Shown: in pieces, positions 47,163 through 57,508 of the stretch
Numbering within the stretch: the first letter of the stretch is position 1
Layout: every line of letters starts with the position of its first letter
NCBI RefSeq assembly: GCF_003052515.2
Contig: NZ_QARE02000001.1
Coordinates: 124,001 to 188,000, forward strand
DNA from: Pseudomonas sp. RIT409
GTDB taxonomy: Bacteria > Pseudomonadota > Gammaproteobacteria > Pseudomonadales > Pseudomonadaceae
Length of the DNA stretch: 64,000 nucleotides
Reading direction: 5' to 3'
Notes under the pieces: model-generated
The model's database searches: none
What the model saw: the letters and a program-made list of their open reading frames with translations, nothing else
Told to the model about the DNA's origin: nothing
Translations under genes and position numbers: made by a program

Positions 47163-48485
47163 ATGAGAGTGATGAAGTGGAGCGCAATCGCACTGGCAGT
47201 TACTGCGGCCAGCACCCAATTGGCATCGGCCGCGGCATTCGTAAGCGACCAGTCCGAAGCCACTGGTTTTGTTGAAGGTAGCAAGCTGGACGTTAAGGCT
47301 CGTAACTACTATTTCAACCGTGACCGCAAAAACGGTGGCGTAGATTCCAAAGACTGGACTCAAGGTTTCTGGGGCAACTACAGCTCTGGCTACACCCAAG
47401 GCCTGATCGGTGTAGGCATCGACGCCTTCGGTTATGCAGGCTTCAAACTTGACGGTCAGAATCACTACTCCGGTTCTGGCAACTTGTCGACCGACAGCAA
47501 TGGCGACAACCATGACAGCTTTGGGAAAGCCGGTGGAGCGGTCAAGTTCCGGGTTTCGAAAACCGAGCTGAAAATCGGTGACATGCAACCTCAAAACCCT
47601 GTTTTTGCTGTCGGCGGTTCCCGTCTGTTGCCACAAACGGCAACCGGCGTCACCTTGCAGAGCAGCGAAATCAAAGGCCTGGACCTGGAAGCAGGTCGCT
47701 TCACTTCGGGCACTAGCCAGGATGAAACCAACCGCGATGGTGATATCTGGGCTACCTACGCAGGCGTGACCTCCAAGTCGTCTACTTACGGCGGCGGTAA
47801 ATACTCCATCACTGACAACCTGGGCGTTGGTTTCTATTACAACAAACTGGAAGATGTGTGGAACCAATACTACGGCAACGTGAACTACGCACTGCCGCTG
47901 ACCGATGACCAGTCGCTGGCCTTCGACGTCAACTACTACAACACCCAAGACACTGGTAGCAAGAAAGCAGGTGACATCAGCAACAACACCTACTCGCTTT
48001 CCGCTGCCTATTCGTTCCTGGCTGCACACACGCTGACCGTCGCGTTCCAGAAGGTCAACGGTGACACGCCATTCGACTACATCGGTATCGGCGATAACAA
48101 CCGCGGCGGTGACTCGATCTTCCTGGCTAACTCCATCCAGTACTCCGACTTCAACGGCCCTGGCGAAAAATCCTGGCAGGCACGTTACGATCTGAACATG
48201 GCACCCTACGGCGTACCGGGCCTGAGCTTCATGACCCGTTACATCAGCGGTACCGATATCGATGGTACCCACACGCCTTCCAACAGTACCTACACCGGAC
48301 TGTACGGTGCTGACGGTAGCCACCACGAGACCAACCTTGAAGCCAAATACGTCGTTCAGACCGGTCCTGCAAAAGACCTGTCGTTCCGTATTCGTCAAGC
48401 CTGGCACCGTGCCAACACCGATCAGGGTGAAGGCGATATCAACGAGTTCCGTTTGATTGTCGACTACCCGATTTCGGTTCTGTAA
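47163..48485 (+). CDS. oprD: OprD-family outer membrane porin
   Basis: The 440-residue protein is an 18-strand OprD-type barrel for uptake of basic amino acids or related small substrates. It has a signal peptide ending ASAAAF (about residue 23). The OprD family N-terminus follows (GFVEGSKLDVKARNYYFNRD), with many aromatic-girdle strands and the C-terminal strand FRLIVDYPISVL. The position next to proS corresponds to oprD (PA0958) in P. aeruginosa. The substrate is not proven, as many OprD paralogues exist. The start at 47163 begins the signal peptide (MRVMKWSAIAL). Confidence 0.9.
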   Translation: MRVMKWSAIALAVTAASTQLASAAAFVSDQSEATGFVEGSKLDVKARNYYFNRDRKNGGVDSKDWTQGFWGNYSSGYTQGLIGVGIDAFGYAGFKLDGQNHYSGSGNLSTDSNGDNHDSFGKAGGAVKFRVSKTELKIGDMQPQNPVFAVGGSRLLPQTATGVTLQSSEIKGLDLEAGRFTSGTSQDETNRDGDIWATYAGVTSKSSTYGGGKYSITDNLGVGFYYNKLEDVWNQYYGNVNYALPLTDDQSLAFDVNYYNTQDTGSKKAGDISNNTYSLSAAYSFLAAHTLTVAFQKVNGDTPFDYIGIGDNNRGGDSIFLANSIQYSDFNGPGEKSWQARYDLNMAPYGVPGLSFMTRYISGTDIDGTHTPSNSTYTGLYGADGSHHETNLEAKYVVQTGPAKDLSFRIRQAWHRANTDQGEGDINEFRLIVDYPISVL

Positions 48486-48510
48486 TCGAACGATCTGACG
48501 CTCGTCGTAT

Positions 48511-48538
48511 AAAAGCCCGGCCTCGCGCCGGGCTTTTT
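48511..48538 (+). terminator. Terminator of the porin gene
   Basis: AAAAGCCCGGC with its complement, a five-base loop and a short T-run, 26 bp after the stop codon. Confidence 0.93.
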
Positions 48539-48609
48539 CATTTACACGGTTTGCCTATTCCGACAGCCCTGAAGCCCTGAGCGGCCTGTACGCGACCGTA
48601 TCACCCCCG

Positions 48610-48615
48610 TACAAT
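48610..48615 (+). promoter_or_regulatory. -10 element of proS
   Basis: TACAAT lies 44 bp before the chosen proS start. It overlaps an upstream in-frame ATG at 48614, which argues against that ATG being the start. Confidence 0.5.
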
Positions 48616-48658
48616 GCCAGGTCATTTTCCCAGTCCCAGCAACCGACAACGGCCGACC

Positions 48659-50374
48659 ATGCGTACCAGTCAATATTTGCTCGCCACATTAAAAGAAACG
48701 CCAAACGATGCGGTGGTGATCAGCCATCAGTTGATGCTTCGTGCCGGTATGATTCGCAAGCTCGCGTCCGGCCTCTACACGTGGCTGCCCATGGGCCTGC
48801 GTGTTCTGCGCAAAGTCGAAGCCGTCGTGCGCGAAGAGATGGACGCTGCCGGCGCGCTGGAAGTACTGATGCCGGGCATTCAACCGGCCGAGCTGTGGCA
48901 GGAATCCGGCCGCTGGGAGCAGTACGGCCCTGAGCTGCTGCGCCTGAAAGACCGCCATGACCGCGACTTCTGCGCGGGTCCGACCCATGAAGAAGTGATC
49001 ACCGATCTGGCTCGCAATGAGCTGAGCAGCTATAAACAGCTGCCCATCAACATGTACCAGATCCAGACCAAATTCCGCGACGAAATCCGTCCCCGCTTCG
49101 GCCTGATGCGCGGTCGTGAATTCATCATGAAGGACGCCTACTCGTTCCATGCCACCCAGGAGTCCCTGCAGGAAACCTACGACCGCATGCACCAGGCGTA
49201 CTGCAACGTGTTCACTCGCCTGGGCCTGAATTTCCGTCCCGTTGTCGCGGATAACGGCTCGATCGGGGGTGCGGGTTCTCACGAGTTCCACGTGCTGGCC
49301 GAGTCGGGTGAAGACGATATCGTGTTCAGCGACACCTCCGATTACGCTGCCAACATCGAGAAGGCCGAAGCGATTCCAAGGGAGCAGTCCCGCGCGGCCG
49401 CCACCGAAGACTTGCGTCTGGTCGACACGCCGGATGCCAAGACCATTGCCGCACTGGTGGAGCAGTTCGGTCTGGCCATTGAAAAAACCGTCAAGACCCT
49501 GGTTGTGCACGCTGCCGAGGAAGGCAAGCTGATCGCACTGATCGTTCGTGGCGACCATGAGCTCAACGAAATCAAGGCGGCCAATCATCCTCTGGTAGCC
49601 AGCCCGCTGGTGATGGCCAGCGAAGCCGAACTGCGCGCTGCCATCGGTGCTGGTGCCGGGTCCCTCGGTCCGCTGAACCTGCCACTGCCCTGCATCATCG
49701 ACCGCTCCGTCGAGCGCATGAGCGATTTCGCCATTGGCGCCAACATCGATGACAAGCACTATTTCGGCGTGAACTGGGAGCGTGATCTGCCCGTGCCTGA
49801 AGTCGCCGATCTGCGCAACGTGGTCGCAGGTGATCCGAGCCCGGATGGCCAAGGCACGCTGGTTATCAAGCGCGGGATCGAAGTGGGCCACATCTTTCAA
49901 CTGGGCACCAAATACAGCGATGCAATGAAGTGCCAGGTGCTGGGCGAAAACGGCAAGCCGGTGACCCTCACCATGGGTTGCTATGGCATTGGTGTGTCGC
50001 GAGTGGTCGCCGCTGCCATCGAGCAGAACAACGACGGCAACGGCATCGTTTGGAGCGACGCGCTGGCGCCATTCCAGATTGCCTTGGTGCCTCTGCGCTA
50101 CGAAACGGACGCCGTCCGCGAAGCCACCGATAAGCTTTACGCGGAACTGACGGCCTCCGGTTTCGAAGTATTGCTGGATGACCGCGACAAAAAAACCAGC
50201 CCCGGCATCAAGTTCGCTGACATGGAGTTGATCGGTATCCCTCATCGCATCGTGATCAGCGATCGCGGCCTGGCGGAAGGCACACTGGAATACAAGAGCC
50301 GGACCGAGTCGGAGACACAATCCTTGCCGCTGGCCGACGCCGTTTCGTTCATCAAAGGCCGGATCAAGCCCTGA
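48659..50374 (+). CDS. proS: Proline-tRNA ligase
   Basis: The 571-residue class II synthetase is of the bacterial type with an editing (INS) domain. Motif 2 shows [19 protein letters not shown], and motif 3 shows [14 protein letters not shown]. The editing domain occupies roughly residues 225-405. The C-terminal anticodon-binding domain ends [14 protein letters not shown]. The start [14 protein letters not shown] at 48659 is the conserved one and gives the P. aeruginosa length. Confidence 0.97.
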   Translation: MRTSQYLLATLKETPNDAVVISHQLMLRAGMIRKLASGLYTWLPMGLRVLRKVEAVVREEMDAAGALEVLMPGIQPAELWQESGRWEQYGPELLRLKDRHDRDFCAGPTHEEVITDLARNELSSYKQLPINMYQIQTKFRDEIRPRFGLMRGREFIMKDAYSFHATQESLQETYDRMHQAYCNVFTRLGLNFRPVVADNGSIGGAGSHEFHVLAESGEDDIVFSDTSDYAANIEKAEAIPREQSRAAATEDLRLVDTPDAKTIAALVEQFGLAIEKTVKTLVVHAAEEGKLIALIVRGDHELNEIKAANHPLVASPLVMASEAELRAAIGAGAGSLGPLNLPLPCIIDRSVERMSDFAIGANIDDKHYFGVNWERDLPVPEVADLRNVVAGDPSPDGQGTLVIKRGIEVGHIFQLGTKYSDAMKCQVLGENGKPVTLTMGCYGIGVSRVVAAAIEQNNDGNGIVWSDALAPFQIALVPLRYETDAVREATDKLYAELTASGFEVLLDDRDKKTSPGIKFADMELIGIPHRIVISDRGLAEGTLEYKSRTESETQSLPLADAVSFIKGRIKP

Positions 50375-50448
50375 GTCAGACGCGCGCCCGTATGATGCGG
50401 GCGCGCTCGGCCTCCGGCAGTACACTGCCCCCTGCGACAAGAGATCTC

Positions 50449-51405
50449 ATGTTCAAGCGAAGTTCCTCTAGCCTCGCGAGCGCTGCGTTGTGCGGCAGCC
50501 TGCTCGTCAGTGGTTGCGCCAATCACCTGTCTCAACGCAGCGAGCATGAAGAGCGCGTTGACCGCAAACTGCTCGATCACAGCTTCCAGATCGATGTCGG
50601 AGAACCGAAAACCCTCGAGCTGCCTCAGCGTCGTGTCAGGATTCATGAGCTCAAGACGTTCGACATCACCGAATACGACGTCACCCGCCATTACGATCGT
50701 TACACCCCCTACCAACCCTGGCGTGAAATCTATGAGATACCGCTGGGGGCGGTGGCCATCGTGGCGGGAGTGGGTGCCAACGTGGTCAACCTGCTGACCT
50801 TCGGCAGCTTGCCAGACAGCGTCACCAAGGACTGGCTGAACTATGGCGTCGCTGGTATCAACCCGTTCATGAACGTGCCGTCCAATGGGCGCGCACAGCA
50901 AAACCTGGCAGGCATCGACGAGATCCAGCACGATCACCGCATCGAACACACGAGCTTGCCATGGAGCGAAAGCCCGGTCGAAGTCACAGCCGGAAAAGAA
51001 ACCAACGAGCTGAACACAGATCGCAACGGCGTGCTGAGAGTCAACCTGCTGGACAGCCCGTTCGCCGAGCAGGACCTGACTCGCATCACCCGGTTGAACA
51101 TTCGGGTGACCGATGATCAGAGCACCGTACAGGCCAGCACCGGCCTGCCGCTGAGTAAATCGTTACGAGGCAAGTTGATCGAAGCGCACGACCTGATCTA
51201 CGACGATCTGGAAGACGACGACGTGAGCCAGTGGGTGCATCGGGTCAAACGGCTGTCGGAACTAGGCCTGGAAGAACAGGCCAGCGATCTGGAACAGTCC
51301 TTGATCGAGATGACCCGCAATGATCCGCAACTGCAGCATGAATTCCTGCGCGCGTTGGCAAAGGACGCGGGGCGGCTGGTCGCAGTGCCTGCGGGGAGTG
51401 ATTGA
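50449..51405 (+). CDS. Hypothetical lipoprotein
   Basis: The 318-residue protein has a lipoprotein signal (LLVSGCAN) and no recognised catalytic domain. A hydrophobic stretch around residues 100-120 (PLGAVAIVAGVGANVVNLLT) is the most distinct internal element. It has the same position beside proS in P. aeruginosa (PA0957). The start at 50449 (MFKRSSSSL) begins the signal peptide; the frame is open 19 codons further upstream. Function unknown. Confidence 0.8.
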   Translation: MFKRSSSSLASAALCGSLLVSGCANHLSQRSEHEERVDRKLLDHSFQIDVGEPKTLELPQRRVRIHELKTFDITEYDVTRHYDRYTPYQPWREIYEIPLGAVAIVAGVGANVVNLLTFGSLPDSVTKDWLNYGVAGINPFMNVPSNGRAQQNLAGIDEIQHDHRIEHTSLPWSESPVEVTAGKETNELNTDRNGVLRVNLLDSPFAEQDLTRITRLNIRVTDDQSTVQASTGLPLSKSLRGKLIEAHDLIYDDLEDDDVSQWVHRVKRLSELGLEEQASDLEQSLIEMTRNDPQLQHEFLRALAKDAGRLVAVPAGSD

Positions 51406-51414
51406 CAGGCACTC

Positions 51415-52473
51415 TCAAGGAAACAACTGGAGCTGTTCATGAGCGCCTCGCAGGTCATGCAGGCGCACCCCAACACCGAGCAGGCGCACCGGCTTGCTCC
51501 CTCTGGCGAATGCCTGGGTCAGTAGCTGCTCGTAGCTGTCCAGATCCCTCCCCGCTCCCGCCTGCTCCAGGGTGGTCTGGGTGAAATCGTGGAATTTGAC
51601 CTTCACGAACGGCTTGCCCGGCCGGTAATGGTTATCCATCCGCGCAATGCGCCCATTCAGGTTGTCGAGCAATGCAGGAAGCTTCTCAAGGCAGCTCGCC
51701 AGATCGGGAAGGTCCTTGTCGTAAGTGTTTTCTACACTGACTGACTGCCGACGGCTGTCGTTTTGCACAGGACGTTCGTCCACCCCATGGGCCAGATTCC
51801 ACAGACGCTCGCCGAATGAGCCGAACTCTCGGACCAGCGACAGCCGACTCCATTGCCTGAGGTCGGCGCAACTGATGACGCCCAGGCGACCGAGCTTGTC
51901 AGCCGTGACCTTGCCGACCCCGTGCAACTTGGAAACTGGCAGCTCGGCAACGAAGTCCTCTACTTGATCGGGCGTGATGACGAACAGGCCGTTGGGTTTG
52001 CGCCAATCGCTGGCGATCTTGGCCAGAAACTTGTTCGGTGCGACCCCCGCCGAGACGGTGATATGCAACTGATTCGATACCCTTCGACGAATGTCCTGGG
52101 CGATGCGCGTTGCGCTGCCTGCAAAGTGGCCGCACTCGGACACGTCCAGGTAAGCCTCGTCCAGCGACAGTGGCTCGATCAGATCCGTGTAGTCCCGGAA
52201 AATGGTGTGGATTTCCTTCGAGGCTTCTTTATAAGCGTCCATCCGCGGCTTGACGATGGTCAGGTCCGGGCAGAGTGACAAGGCGTGCCGCGAAGACATC
52301 GCCGAGCGAACGCCATAAGCCCTTGCCTCATAGTTGCAGGTCGCGATCACCCCGCGCCGATCCGCCGAGCCGCCCACGGCCAAGGGCTTTCCCGCCAGGT
52401 TCGGGTCGTCGCGCATCTCGATGGCGGCATAGAAGCAGTCACAGTCGATGTGGATGATTTTGCGCTGCAGCAT
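51415..52473 (-). CDS. dinB: DNA polymerase IV
   Basis: The 352-residue Y-family polymerase performs error-prone translesion synthesis, usually as part of the SOS response. The catalytic motifs are IIHIDCDCFYAAIEM (metal-binding Asp) and SLDEAYLDVS. A helix-hairpin-helix follows (KLHGVGKVTADKL), with a little-finger domain at the C-terminus. MLQRKIIHID at 52473 was chosen as start; a TTG two codons earlier is possible. No clear LexA box was identified upstream. Confidence 0.95.
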   Translation of the reverse strand: MLQRKIIHIDCDCFYAAIEMRDDPNLAGKPLAVGGSADRRGVIATCNYEARAYGVRSAMSSRHALSLCPDLTIVKPRMDAYKEASKEIHTIFRDYTDLIEPLSLDEAYLDVSECGHFAGSATRIAQDIRRRVSNQLHITVSAGVAPNKFLAKIASDWRKPNGLFVITPDQVEDFVAELPVSKLHGVGKVTADKLGRLGVISCADLRQWSRLSLVREFGSFGERLWNLAHGVDERPVQNDSRRQSVSVENTYDKDLPDLASCLEKLPALLDNLNGRIARMDNHYRPGKPFVKVKFHDFTQTTLEQAGAGRDLDSYEQLLTQAFARGSKPVRLLGVGVRLHDLRGAHEQLQLFP

Positions 52474-52659
52474 GACCAAGCAATCGTAGGAAAACGGTTG
52501 AGCAGTATCTCACTCACGCCGACGTCTGACACTCTCCGTGCGACCGCTACGTCTATAAGGCGGGCGGCTCCGAACGCCTCATCGGCGCCCGCTAATGGCC
52601 CGCTGCGTCCTCTCCAACCCTAACCGTTTGAAGAAAAAAGGGTTTTTTCAACGATTTGC

Positions 52660-52687
52660 TTGACACCTCCTCGTTCCTCTGTAGAAT
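52660..52687 (+). promoter_or_regulatory. Promoter of the first initiator tRNA
   Basis: TTGACA (52660-52665) and TAGAAT (52682-52687) with a 16-bp spacer, followed by GCCGC, which resembles a stringent-response discriminator. Confidence 0.85.
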
Positions 52688-52700
52688 GCCGCCTCACAGA

Positions 52701-52777
<77 letters not shown>

Positions 52778-52782
52778 ACATC

Positions 52783-52812
52783 AAAAAAGCCACTCAGATG
52801 AGTGGCTTTTTT
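52783..52812 (+). terminator. Terminator of tRNA-fMet copy 1
   Basis: AAAAAAGCCACT pairs with AGTGGCTTTTTT around a six-base loop, starting five bases after the tRNA. Confidence 0.95.
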
Positions 52813-52972
52813 GTGCGCGTGAAAATTGTTGCGGTCACACGGATGAAATATCTTTCATTAATGATGGCGCCCTGCCTAGCAGGTGGGCCTGACACAAAAG
52901 CCTTGTCAGACGTTGGGTTACGAGCGCCAACGCTGCGAGTGTGGTCATTTTGGCGTTCGTGACGTTAAAAGG

Positions 52973-53000
52973 TTGACACGCTGCCGTTGGGCTGTAGAAT
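52973..53000 (+). promoter_or_regulatory. Promoter of the second initiator tRNA
   Basis: TTGACA (52973-52978) and TAGAAT (52995-53000) with a 16-bp spacer, identical in architecture to the first promoter. The sequence from CTGTAGAAT to the tRNA is the same in both. Confidence 0.85.
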
Positions 53001-53013
53001 GCCGCCTCACAGA

Positions 53014-53090
<77 letters not shown>

Positions 53091-53098
53091 AACGTCTG

Positions 53099-53130
53099 AA
53101 AAAAGGCTACTCGAAAGAGTGGCCTTTTTT
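53099..53130 (+). terminator. Terminator of tRNA-fMet copy 2
   Basis: AAAAAAGGCTACTC pairs with GAGTGGCCTTTTTT (one G-U pair) around a four-base loop, followed by more T residues. The remaining stretch up to 53434 contains no recognisable gene. Confidence 0.93.
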
Positions 53131-53434
53131 TTGCCCAGATGAAAGCAGCGAACAGCTGGATGAAACGCTTGTCACAGTTTCTTGCCCGACTCCAGTGGTC
53201 TTGCATGGCTTGTTACCGTATGTTGCCGGGCGCGATAGTTTTTAGATCCGTGGTCGATACACTTGCCGAGCATCTGAACCTAGACTCTATGGTCACGAAC
53301 GTGTCGCCGGATTCGCCCCATCAGGCTATGCCCCTGTCAGACGTAGGCGATAACATCCTGAATTATTTTTGCGTAGGGATTGGTAACTTGGCTGTATACC
53401 CCCATCCTGTCGCGCACGATCCAAGGAGTGATTG

Positions 53435-56077
53435 ATGCGCGCTAACCCACCCGACATCCAAGAAGCACTTCCGGAAATACCTCCGGCCCCCCCTGCCCGA
53501 CCGCGCGCACGCGAACTGGTGAGCAAATACCGTCAGCCGATCGGGGTGGCGGTGACCATCATCCTGTTCGCCCTTGCGCTGATTGCCTGTCGGCACATGC
53601 TGACCGAGCTCGACATCTACGCCCTGCAGGACTCCTTACTGAGTGTTCCACTTCCTTCATTGGGTGGCGCATTGCTGGCGACGGTCATCGGCTTCACCAT
53701 CCTGCTGGGCTACGAATGGTCTGCCAGCAAATACGCTAATGTCGAACTCCCCGCCAAGTCCTTGGTCATGGGCGGATTCTGCGCTTTCGCGATCGGCAAT
53801 GCCGTCGGGCTGTCGATGCTGTCCGGGGGCTCCGTGCGTTACCGCCTGTACTCGCGACTGGGCCTGGGGGCAGGCGAAGTGGCCCATATGACTCTGTTCG
53901 CCAGCCTTTCGCTCGGTTGTGCGTTGCCGCCGCTCGCGGCGCTGGCCACCCTGAGCGACCTGCCTTCGGCGTCCCTCGCGCTGCACATGCCAGTGCCCGT
54001 GCTGGCGACCATTGCGCTGGCGGTACTGGCGCTCAGCCTGATCCTCGGCATAGCCGTCTACCGTAGGCGCTTGCCTGAGCAGCCCCTTGAGCACAACCTG
54101 CTGGTGCGCGCCGGGCGTCGGACGATACGCTTGCCAGGCCTGCGCCTGACACTGATGCAACTGGTGATTACCGCACTGGACGTGGCTGCGGCTGCGGCAG
54201 TGCTTTATCTACTGCTGCCGTCCGCACCGCCATTCGGCGCTTTCCTGCTGGTGTATCTGTTGGCGTTGGCCGCCGGCGTGCTCAGCCACGTCCCAGGCGG
54301 GGTCGGGGTTTTCGAAGCCATCCTGTTGACGGCCTTTGCCGATGAGTTGGGCGCCGCTCCGCTGGCTGCTGCGTTGCTGTTGTATCGCTTGATCTACGTG
54401 TTGCTGCCGCTTCTGGTTGCCTGCCTGGTGCTGCTGTTCAGCGAAGCGAAGCGCCTGCTGTTCGCCCGGCAGGCCATTCGTGTGGCATCCGGCCTGGGTG
54501 CGCCGATTCTGGCTCTGCTGGTGTTCCTCTCCGGCGTGGTTCTGCTGTTTTCCGGGGCGACCCCTGAAATCGACACGCGGCTTGAAAACCTGGGCTTTTT
54601 GATTCCCCACCGGTTGATCGATGCGTCGCACTTTGGTGCCAGCCTCATCGGCGTGCTCTGCCTGCTGCTGGCGCAGGGCTTGCGTCGACGTCTTTCCGCG
54701 GCCTGGATGCTGACCACGATCCTGTTGTTCGCTGGCTCCATTCTGTCGATTCTCAAAGGGTTCGATTGGGAAGAGGCCAGCCTGCTGCTGCTCACCGCTT
54801 GCCTGCTGGCGATTTTCCGTCGCTCGTTCTATCGCCCGAGTCGTCTGCTGGAACTGCCCTTCTCGCCGCTTTACCTGGTGGCCAGCGTCTGCGTTCTGGG
54901 AGCGTCGTTCTGGCTGCTGCTGTTCGCCTATCAGGACGTGCCCTACAGCCATCAGTTGTGGTGGCAATTCACGCTGGACGCCGACGCGCCACGAGCCCTG
55001 CGCTCCGCCTTGGGCAGCGCAGTGCTGCTGGTGATCGTGTCGTTGACCTGGCTATTGCGCACAGCGCGTCCCCAGATCGTCCTGCCAGACGAGGCCCAAC
55101 TGGCCAAGGCTGCTGAAATCATCAAGGCTTCGAATCAACCGGACGGCGGGCTGGTGCTGACGGGCGACAAGGCGGTGTTGATGCACCCGGACGGCAACGC
55201 GTTCCTGATGTATGCCCATCGGGGTCGCAGCCTGGTGGCTTTGTATGACCCGATCGGTCCCACCCAGCAACGCGCCGAGCTGATCTGGCAATTCCGTGAC
55301 CTGTGCGACGTGCACCATGCGCGCCCTGTCTTCTATCAGGTCCGTGCCGAGAACCTGCCGTTCTACATGGACATCGGCCTGACGGCGATCAAACTGGGCG
55401 AAGAGGCGCGGGTGAACCTGAACACCTTCGACATCGACGCCAAAGGCAAGGAAATGAAAGACCTGCGCTACACCTGGAACCGAGGTGGTCGCGACGGTCT
55501 GTCACTGGAGATCTACGAGGTCGGTCAGGCACCGATGGACGAGTTGAAGGTGATCTCCGATGCCTGGTTGACCGGCAAAAACGTGCGCGAGAAAGGTTTC
55601 TCTCTGGGTCGCTTCAGCCTGGACTACCTCAAGCACTTCCGCATCGCGATCGTGCATTTCCAAGGCAAGCCGGTGGCGTTCTCCAACCTTTTGGAAACCT
55701 CGCGCAACGACATTGCCAGCCTCGACCTGATGCGTTCCCACCCGGATGCGCCGAAGTTGACCATGGAATTCATGATGGTCGGCTTGATTTTGCATTACAA
55801 AAAGGAAGGTTACAGCCGCTTCAGCCTGGGCATGGTGCCGTTGTCGGGTTTGCAACCCCGGCGTGGTGCCCCACTGACCCAACGCCTGGGTTCGATGGTT
55901 TTCACCCGCGGCGAGCAGCTTTACAACTTCCAGGGACTGCGTCGCTTCAAGGACAAATTCCAGCCTGACTGGGAACCTCGTTATATGGCCGTGCCCGCCG
56001 GACTGGATCCGTTGGTGGCGCTGGCAGACACCGCCGCCCTGATTGCGGGCGGCCTGACTGGATTGGTGAAACGCTGA
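53435..56077 (+). CDS. mprF: Aminoacyl-phosphatidylglycerol synthase/flippase MprF
   Basis: The 880-residue inner-membrane protein transfers an amino acid from aminoacyl-tRNA to phosphatidylglycerol and flips the product, reducing sensitivity to cationic peptides and acid. About fourteen hydrophobic segments fill residues 40-530 (flippase part, with SGGSVRYRLYSRLGL and HVPGGVGVFE). The C-terminal DUF2156/GNAT-like synthase domain (about 545-870) includes KGFSLGRFSLDYL-type motifs and MVPLSGLQPR. In P. aeruginosa the corresponding enzyme makes alanyl-PG. The ATG at 53435 follows AAGGAG. It overlaps the next gene by one base. Confidence 0.93.
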   Translation: MRANPPDIQEALPEIPPAPPARPRARELVSKYRQPIGVAVTIILFALALIACRHMLTELDIYALQDSLLSVPLPSLGGALLATVIGFTILLGYEWSASKYANVELPAKSLVMGGFCAFAIGNAVGLSMLSGGSVRYRLYSRLGLGAGEVAHMTLFASLSLGCALPPLAALATLSDLPSASLALHMPVPVLATIALAVLALSLILGIAVYRRRLPEQPLEHNLLVRAGRRTIRLPGLRLTLMQLVITALDVAAAAAVLYLLLPSAPPFGAFLLVYLLALAAGVLSHVPGGVGVFEAILLTAFADELGAAPLAAALLLYRLIYVLLPLLVACLVLLFSEAKRLLFARQAIRVASGLGAPILALLVFLSGVVLLFSGATPEIDTRLENLGFLIPHRLIDASHFGASLIGVLCLLLAQGLRRRLSAAWMLTTILLFAGSILSILKGFDWEEASLLLLTACLLAIFRRSFYRPSRLLELPFSPLYLVASVCVLGASFWLLLFAYQDVPYSHQLWWQFTLDADAPRALRSALGSAVLLVIVSLTWLLRTARPQIVLPDEAQLAKAAEIIKASNQPDGGLVLTGDKAVLMHPDGNAFLMYAHRGRSLVALYDPIGPTQQRAELIWQFRDLCDVHHARPVFYQVRAENLPFYMDIGLTAIKLGEEARVNLNTFDIDAKGKEMKDLRYTWNRGGRDGLSLEIYEVGQAPMDELKVISDAWLTGKNVREKGFSLGRFSLDYLKHFRIAIVHFQGKPVAFSNLLETSRNDIASLDLMRSHPDAPKLTMEFMMVGLILHYKKEGYSRFSLGMVPLSGLQPRRGAPLTQRLGSMVFTRGEQLYNFQGLRRFKDKFQPDWEPRYMAVPAGLDPLVALADTAALIAGGLTGLVKR

Positions 56078-57378
56078 TGATTCAACGCTACTGGCGCTTT
56101 TTACTCGCAGCCCTGGTCATTCTGGTCGTGGCATTGGGATTCTGGCTGTGGAACCGCCCCGCCGCACAACCGACACTTGAACGCATGACCTTGGATGATG
56201 GGTCCGCCTTGATCCGCGCAACGCCCTCGACGAAGGTCAAGACACGCGTGGCGCTGGCCGTGACCACCGAAGATTCCCTGACCGAGAAGCAAGTGCTGGC
56301 GCTGAGCTACGATGCGTCCGCCCAAGTGATTCAGGTCGTTCTGCCCAAGGACGACTGCCAACTGCAGCAAAAGGCGTTCAACGCCGCGCTGCAAAAGCTC
56401 GACGGCACACCCGACGTCGTCGCAGGGATCAGCGCAGGCGGCTCGGTTGCCTGGGACTGGCTGGCCGGGCAAGGCAACGACAAGGCCCAAGCCATTTCGG
56501 TGAATTTCGTGCTCAATCAACCGGATTGCAAAGTCCCGGCCCCAAAAAGCGCCGCTCATGGCAAATGGACCGTCGCCTGGAACGACGGACCGGATGATGA
56601 GACTGCCGTATTCGTGCGTGACACCCCGAATGCCGAAACCAAGATCAGCGACTACGACATCAAGTACCCACAGATCCTGAACACCGAAGTGCGTCATTTG
56701 CTGATCGCGGACGACGCCAACGGCGGGCTGAATATCCCTGTGGTGGAAGTCCCGTCGAGCCAGCCTTCCGATACCGTGACCCTGTTCCTCTCCGGGGATG
56801 GCGGTTGGCGTGACCTGGACAAGGACGTTGCCGGCGACATGGCGAAGTCGGGCGGCTACCCCGTGGTCGGCATCGACACCCTGCGCTATTACTGGGAGCA
56901 CAAATCACCCGAGCAGACCGCCAGCGACCTCAGTGAGTTGATGGCCCATTACCGGCAGAAATGGGGCGCCAAGCATTTCGTGCTCGCCGGCTACTCGTTC
57001 GGTGCCGACGTGCTCCCTGCGGTCTACAACCGCCTGCCAGAAGAAGACAAGGCGCGTGTCGACGGCATCATCCTTCTTGCCTTCGCGCGCAGTGGCAGCT
57101 TTGAAATTGCCGTAGAAGGCTGGCTCGGGGCGTCCGGCAAGGAAGCGGCCACCGGTCCGGAAATGGCCAAACTGCCGGCGGACAAAGTGTTCTGCGTGTA
57201 TGGCGTGGAAGAAAAAGACGAAAGCGGCTGCACCGAAGCCACGGCGCCCGGCCAGAAGCTGCAATTGCCAGGTGGCCATCACTTCGACGAAAACTACCCA
57301 TCGCTGGCCAAACGCTTGATCGCGGTCATCGACAAGTGGAAAGGCAAGGAAGCGCCAGAATCGGCCAGCGCCGAGTAA
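56077..57378 (+). CDS. VirJ/AcvB-type periplasmic hydrolase (PA0919-like)
   Basis: The 433-residue protein has an N-terminal membrane anchor (residues 7-25) and a duplicated alpha/beta-hydrolase-like VirJ region. The nucleophile motif is LAGYSFGADVLP around residue 308, and LPGGHHFDENY near residue 400 supplies the likely catalytic His. In P. aeruginosa the gene beside the alanyl-PG synthase (PA0919) encodes an enzyme that hydrolyses alanyl-PG. The same order here, with a one-base overlap, supports that role by inference. A strong terminator follows. Confidence 0.85.
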   Translation: MIQRYWRFLLAALVILVVALGFWLWNRPAAQPTLERMTLDDGSALIRATPSTKVKTRVALAVTTEDSLTEKQVLALSYDASAQVIQVVLPKDDCQLQQKAFNAALQKLDGTPDVVAGISAGGSVAWDWLAGQGNDKAQAISVNFVLNQPDCKVPAPKSAAHGKWTVAWNDGPDDETAVFVRDTPNAETKISDYDIKYPQILNTEVRHLLIADDANGGLNIPVVEVPSSQPSDTVTLFLSGDGGWRDLDKDVAGDMAKSGGYPVVGIDTLRYYWEHKSPEQTASDLSELMAHYRQKWGAKHFVLAGYSFGADVLPAVYNRLPEEDKARVDGIILLAFARSGSFEIAVEGWLGASGKEAATGPEMAKLPADKVFCVYGVEEKDESGCTEATAPGQKLQLPGGHHFDENYPSLAKRLIAVIDKWKGKEAPESASAE

Positions 57379-57390
57379 ACCTCGGGCCAT

Positions 57391-57428
57391 AAAAAATCCC
57401 CGCCATCGTGAGACGGCGGGGATTTTTT
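57391..57428. terminator. Bidirectional terminator between virJ-like gene and kup
   Basis: A perfect 14-bp inverted repeat (AAAAAATCCCCGCC and complement, 10-base loop) with A and T tracts on both sides, placed between two convergent genes. Confidence 0.96.
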
Positions 57429-57508
57429 ATGTGCGGCTTTCACCCTCTTTTGGAGCAATCAGGCCGCGCGCTCATGGCCGCGGCCAGCCTATACGGGGTG
57501 AAACCTCG

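Noticed and set aside
47043..48407. 454-codon minus-strand frame
   Set aside because: Antisense shadow of the OprD-type porin gene.
48689..50440. 583-codon minus-strand frame
   Set aside because: Antisense to proS, which has all class II synthetase motifs.
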